This document shows positions 62,295 to 64,000 of a DNA stretch of 64,000 nt, one piece after another. The position numbers and the translations under genes are program-made. Origin of the DNA: PALSA-1353 sp036267155 (GTDB taxonomy: Bacteria > Planctomycetota > Phycisphaerae > Tepidisphaerales > Tepidisphaeraceae). The notes below the pieces were generated by a model. It was not told the origin of the DNA. It saw nothing but the letters and a program-made list of their open reading frames with translations, and did not search any database. The stretch covers positions 62,001-126,000 of the forward strand of contig DATAWP010000054.1 of assembly GCA_036267155.1 (NCBI GenBank). Direction: 5' to 3'. The first letter of the stretch is position 1. The number at the start of each line of letters is the position of its first letter.

Positions 62295-63329
62295 TTACCC
62301 GCTCTTCGATTCGGCGATCAGAATTTCCAGGGCCTTTGCGGCCCTGCCGCCGTCGAGGGATTGGCGAGCGAGGTCCAGCCCTGCCTTCAAATCTTCAGCC
62401 CTCTCCGCAATAACCAGCGCCGCCGCGGCGTTCAGCATGGCGATGTCGCGCATGGGCCCGGGCTTGCCTTGTAAAACCGCCGTCAATGCGGCGGCGGCTT
62501 GGTCCAGCGTCTGCACCTGCAAATCGGATAGTCGCGCATATGAAATGCCGACATCCTTGGGATCCAGAGTCCAGTTTCGGATATGGCCGTCGCGCAGCTC
62601 GCTGATGCGGGTTGGGCCAAGCGTGGAAATCTCGTCCAAGCCATCTTCGGCGTGAACGACCCAGGCGCGGATGCTTCCCAATTCACGGAGCACGGCGGCG
62701 AGCCGGTCGGTCAGTTCCGGCGCGAAGACTCCCAGCAGTTGGTGTCTGGCCCGGCCGGGATTGGTCAGCGGTCCCAAAAGATTGAAGATCGTGGGGATTC
62801 CCAGGGCTTTGCGGGTTTCCGCCACGAATTTCATGGCGGGATGGTGAGCGCGTGCGAAGGCGAAACAAATGTTGGCGCGGTCCAGACAACGGCGAAGGTC
62901 GGATGGGGAGATTTCGAGTTTCAGGCCGAATTTTTCCAGGACATCGGCGGAACCCGCGCGGCTGGAGGCGGAGCGGTTGCCGTGCTTTACGACTTTGACG
63001 CCGGCGCCCGCGGCGATTAACGCGGCGGCCGTTGAAATGTTGAACGTGTGGCGGATATCGCCGCCGGTGCCGCAGGTGTCGAGGATCACCGAGGTGGGGT
63101 CGCATTCGACGGGGATGATTTTTTCACGCATCACCGTGGCGGCGCCGACCAATTCTTCCACGGTCGTTCCCTTGGCGGCGAGGCCGACCAGCAGACCGCC
63201 GATCTGGGCGTCGGGGGCCTTGCCGGACATGATGTGTAAGAAAACCTCGCGGGATTCGTCGCGCGTCAGGTCTTCACGCCGGCAAAGCTTGAGCAATGTT
63301 TCGCGGATGGTGGGCATGGCGTGCGGCAT
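62295..63329 (-). CDS. trpD: Anthranilate phosphoribosyltransferase
   Basis: 344 residues. It transfers phosphoribose from PRPP to anthranilate, the second step of tryptophan synthesis. The PRPP loop DTCGTGGDIRHTFNIST (~83-99), KHGNRSASSRAGSADVLEKFG, FAFARAHHPAMKFVAETRKALG and FNLLGPLTNPGRA motifs are all visible. Start MPHAMPTIRE (63329) or the second Met. No other trp gene is next to it, so it stands alone or in an operon with the upstream galK, separated by 55 bases with a small hairpin. Confidence 0.95.
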   Translation of the reverse strand: MPHAMPTIRETLLKLCRREDLTRDESREVFLHIMSGKAPDAQIGGLLVGLAAKGTTVEELVGAATVMREKIIPVECDPTSVILDTCGTGGDIRHTFNISTAAALIAAGAGVKVVKHGNRSASSRAGSADVLEKFGLKLEISPSDLRRCLDRANICFAFARAHHPAMKFVAETRKALGIPTIFNLLGPLTNPGRARHQLLGVFAPELTDRLAAVLRELGSIRAWVVHAEDGLDEISTLGPTRISELRDGHIRNWTLDPKDVGISYARLSDLQVQTLDQAAAALTAVLQGKPGPMRDIAMLNAAAALVIAERAEDLKAGLDLARQSLDGGRAAKALEILIAESKSG

Positions 63330-63338
63330 TTGAAGACC

Positions 63339-63356
63339 GCGGGATGGCTATCCCGC
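63339..63356. repeat. Small hairpin in the galK-trpD gap
   Basis: GCGGGAT (63339-63345) and ATCCCGC (63350-63356) with a GGCT loop form a 7-bp stem in the 55-base gap. No T-run follows on the minus strand. Confidence 0.4.
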
Positions 63357-63384
63357 AGCTTTCCTGGGGAAAATACGTGACCGT

Positions 63385-64000
63385 TCACTCCAGGACCGAG
63401 GCGCCGGCGGTCGCTGTGGTCACGAAAACGCTCGGCTGGCGATCGAATTTGGCGGTGTAGGTTTTGTGCAGGTGATCGCTCAACTCCTTCACCCAGCGCG
63501 GCTGAGCCAGGGCGACGATGCTGCCGCCAAAACCGCCGCCGGTCATCCTCGCGCCGTAGATGCCTTTGACCTTCATCGCCTGCTCGACCAGGAAATCCAA
63601 TTCGGCGCAGCTTACTTCGTAATCGTCCCGCAGGGAATGGTGGCTCTTGACCATTAATTCGCCCGCCTCGTCGTAATGCTGCATGAGCAGCTTCTGGGCC
63701 ATCTCGATCGTCCGCAGATTTTCGCCGACCACGTGCCGGCAGCGGCGATAGACCACCTCGCTCATCCGGCCTTTGGCGGATTCGATCTGTTCAGTAGTGG
63801 CATCGCGCAAAGCCCTGATCATCGGATGGTCTCGCTGAAGGATAGCCACACCTTCCTCGCATTGGCGGCGGCGCATGGCATATTCGCCGTCGCTCAGTTC
63901 GTGCTTGACCATGCTGTTGACGATCACCACGCGCAGGTCCTTGGAATCGAGCGGCACGAATTGCTTCGTGAAGTCGCGGCAATCGAGCATCATCGCGTGG
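63385..64000 (-). CDS. galK: Galactokinase, C-terminal part (runs off right edge)
   Basis: The visible C-terminal ~200 residues belong to a GHMP-family kinase that phosphorylates galactose at C1. The reading enters from beyond the right edge with MMLDCRDFTKQFVPL, has DLRVVIVNSMVKHELSDGEYAMRRRQC, typical of galactokinase motif II, and ends with GIYGARMTGGGFGGSIVALAQ, the GHMP phosphate-binding motif III, near residues 160 of the visible part. The N-terminal GHMP motif I and start lie outside the window. It is upstream of trpD on the same strand. Confidence 0.93.
   Translation of the reverse strand, partial: HAMMLDCRDFTKQFVPLDSKDLRVVIVNSMVKHELSDGEYAMRRRQCEEGVAILQRDHPMIRALRDATTEQIESAKGRMSEVVYRRCRHVVGENLRTIEMAQKLLMQHYDEAGELMVKSHHSLRDDYEVSCAELDFLVEQAMKVKGIYGARMTGGGFGGSIVALAQPRWVKELSDHLHKTYTAKFDRQPSVFVTTATAGASVLE

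Overview
The window is GC-rich bacterial DNA, densely coded on both strands. The gene content suggests a planctomycete, most likely of the class Phycisphaerae. Pointers to this are a DUF4159 protein with terpenoid-cyclase-like repeats, a GldA/GldF/GldG-type ABC exporter joined to a DUF4340 protein, many small lipoproteins, PD40 propeller proteins, a zinc-ribbon membrane protein and ThyX in place of ThyA. The lineage is inferred from protein families, not from rRNA, since no rRNA or tRNA gene was found. Most genes are chromosomal housekeeping genes. The two stretches that look most accessory are about 8.0-9.45 kb (an AT-richer lipoprotein and a tiny membrane ORF) and 50.0-51.0 kb (a gene remnant and a toxin-antitoxin pair).

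Layout. 0-9.5 kb: a truncated pyruvate carboxylase gene, a YkgJ-type cysteine-cluster protein, several lipoproteins and small proteins, a TolB-like propeller and a Xer-family tyrosine recombinase. 9.5-19.5 kb: a membrane-anchored nuclease-like protein, an aldo/keto reductase with a LigD phosphoesterase-like protein, then a marR-RND-MFP-OMF efflux operon and a SYLF lipoprotein. 19.5-23 kb (minus): a DNA-repair set, HAD hydrolase-nfo-ligA. 23-26.4 kb (minus): a sugar ABC importer (binding protein and two permeases, no ATPase). 26.5-30.7 kb (minus): metallophosphoesterase-yidC-mnmE. 30.9-33.7 kb (minus): membrane protein-thyX-LOG. 34-38.9 kb (minus): sppA-DUF4159, and pilT. 39-44.9 kb (minus): gldA-gldF-gldG-DUF4340-queF with repeated ATGA overlaps. 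44.9-47.1 kb (minus): cmk-plsC-coiled coil-membrane MoaD-like protein. 47.3-49.4 kb (plus): peroxiredoxin-DsbA-K+ channel. Then scpB, a toxin-antitoxin pair, comM, a beta-helix protein, a TMEM175-type channel, a zinc-ribbon membrane protein, an MTH1187-type protein, a FlgO-like lipoprotein-type protein, and a GH63 glycosidase with a glucose dehydrogenase. Last come trpD and the 3' part of galK.

Three signals stand out. First, at least four long intergenic hairpins built from simple repeated words lie at 27848-27917, 52556-52643, 57727-57796 and 62177-62277. They look like dispersed miniature elements, and one overlaps the start of a secreted protein gene while another contains the yidC stop codon. 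Second, the RND pump at 12451 appears to carry an extra pair of membrane segments between TM6 and TM7. Third, the protein at 44885-45520 joins three membrane segments to a MoaD/ThiS-like beta-grasp domain that lacks the terminal Gly-Gly. A possible redox-potassium link (peroxiredoxin, DsbA and K+ channel in one overlapping operon) is also notable. No CRISPR array, prophage, transposase or complete defence locus other than the toxin-antitoxin pair was seen.
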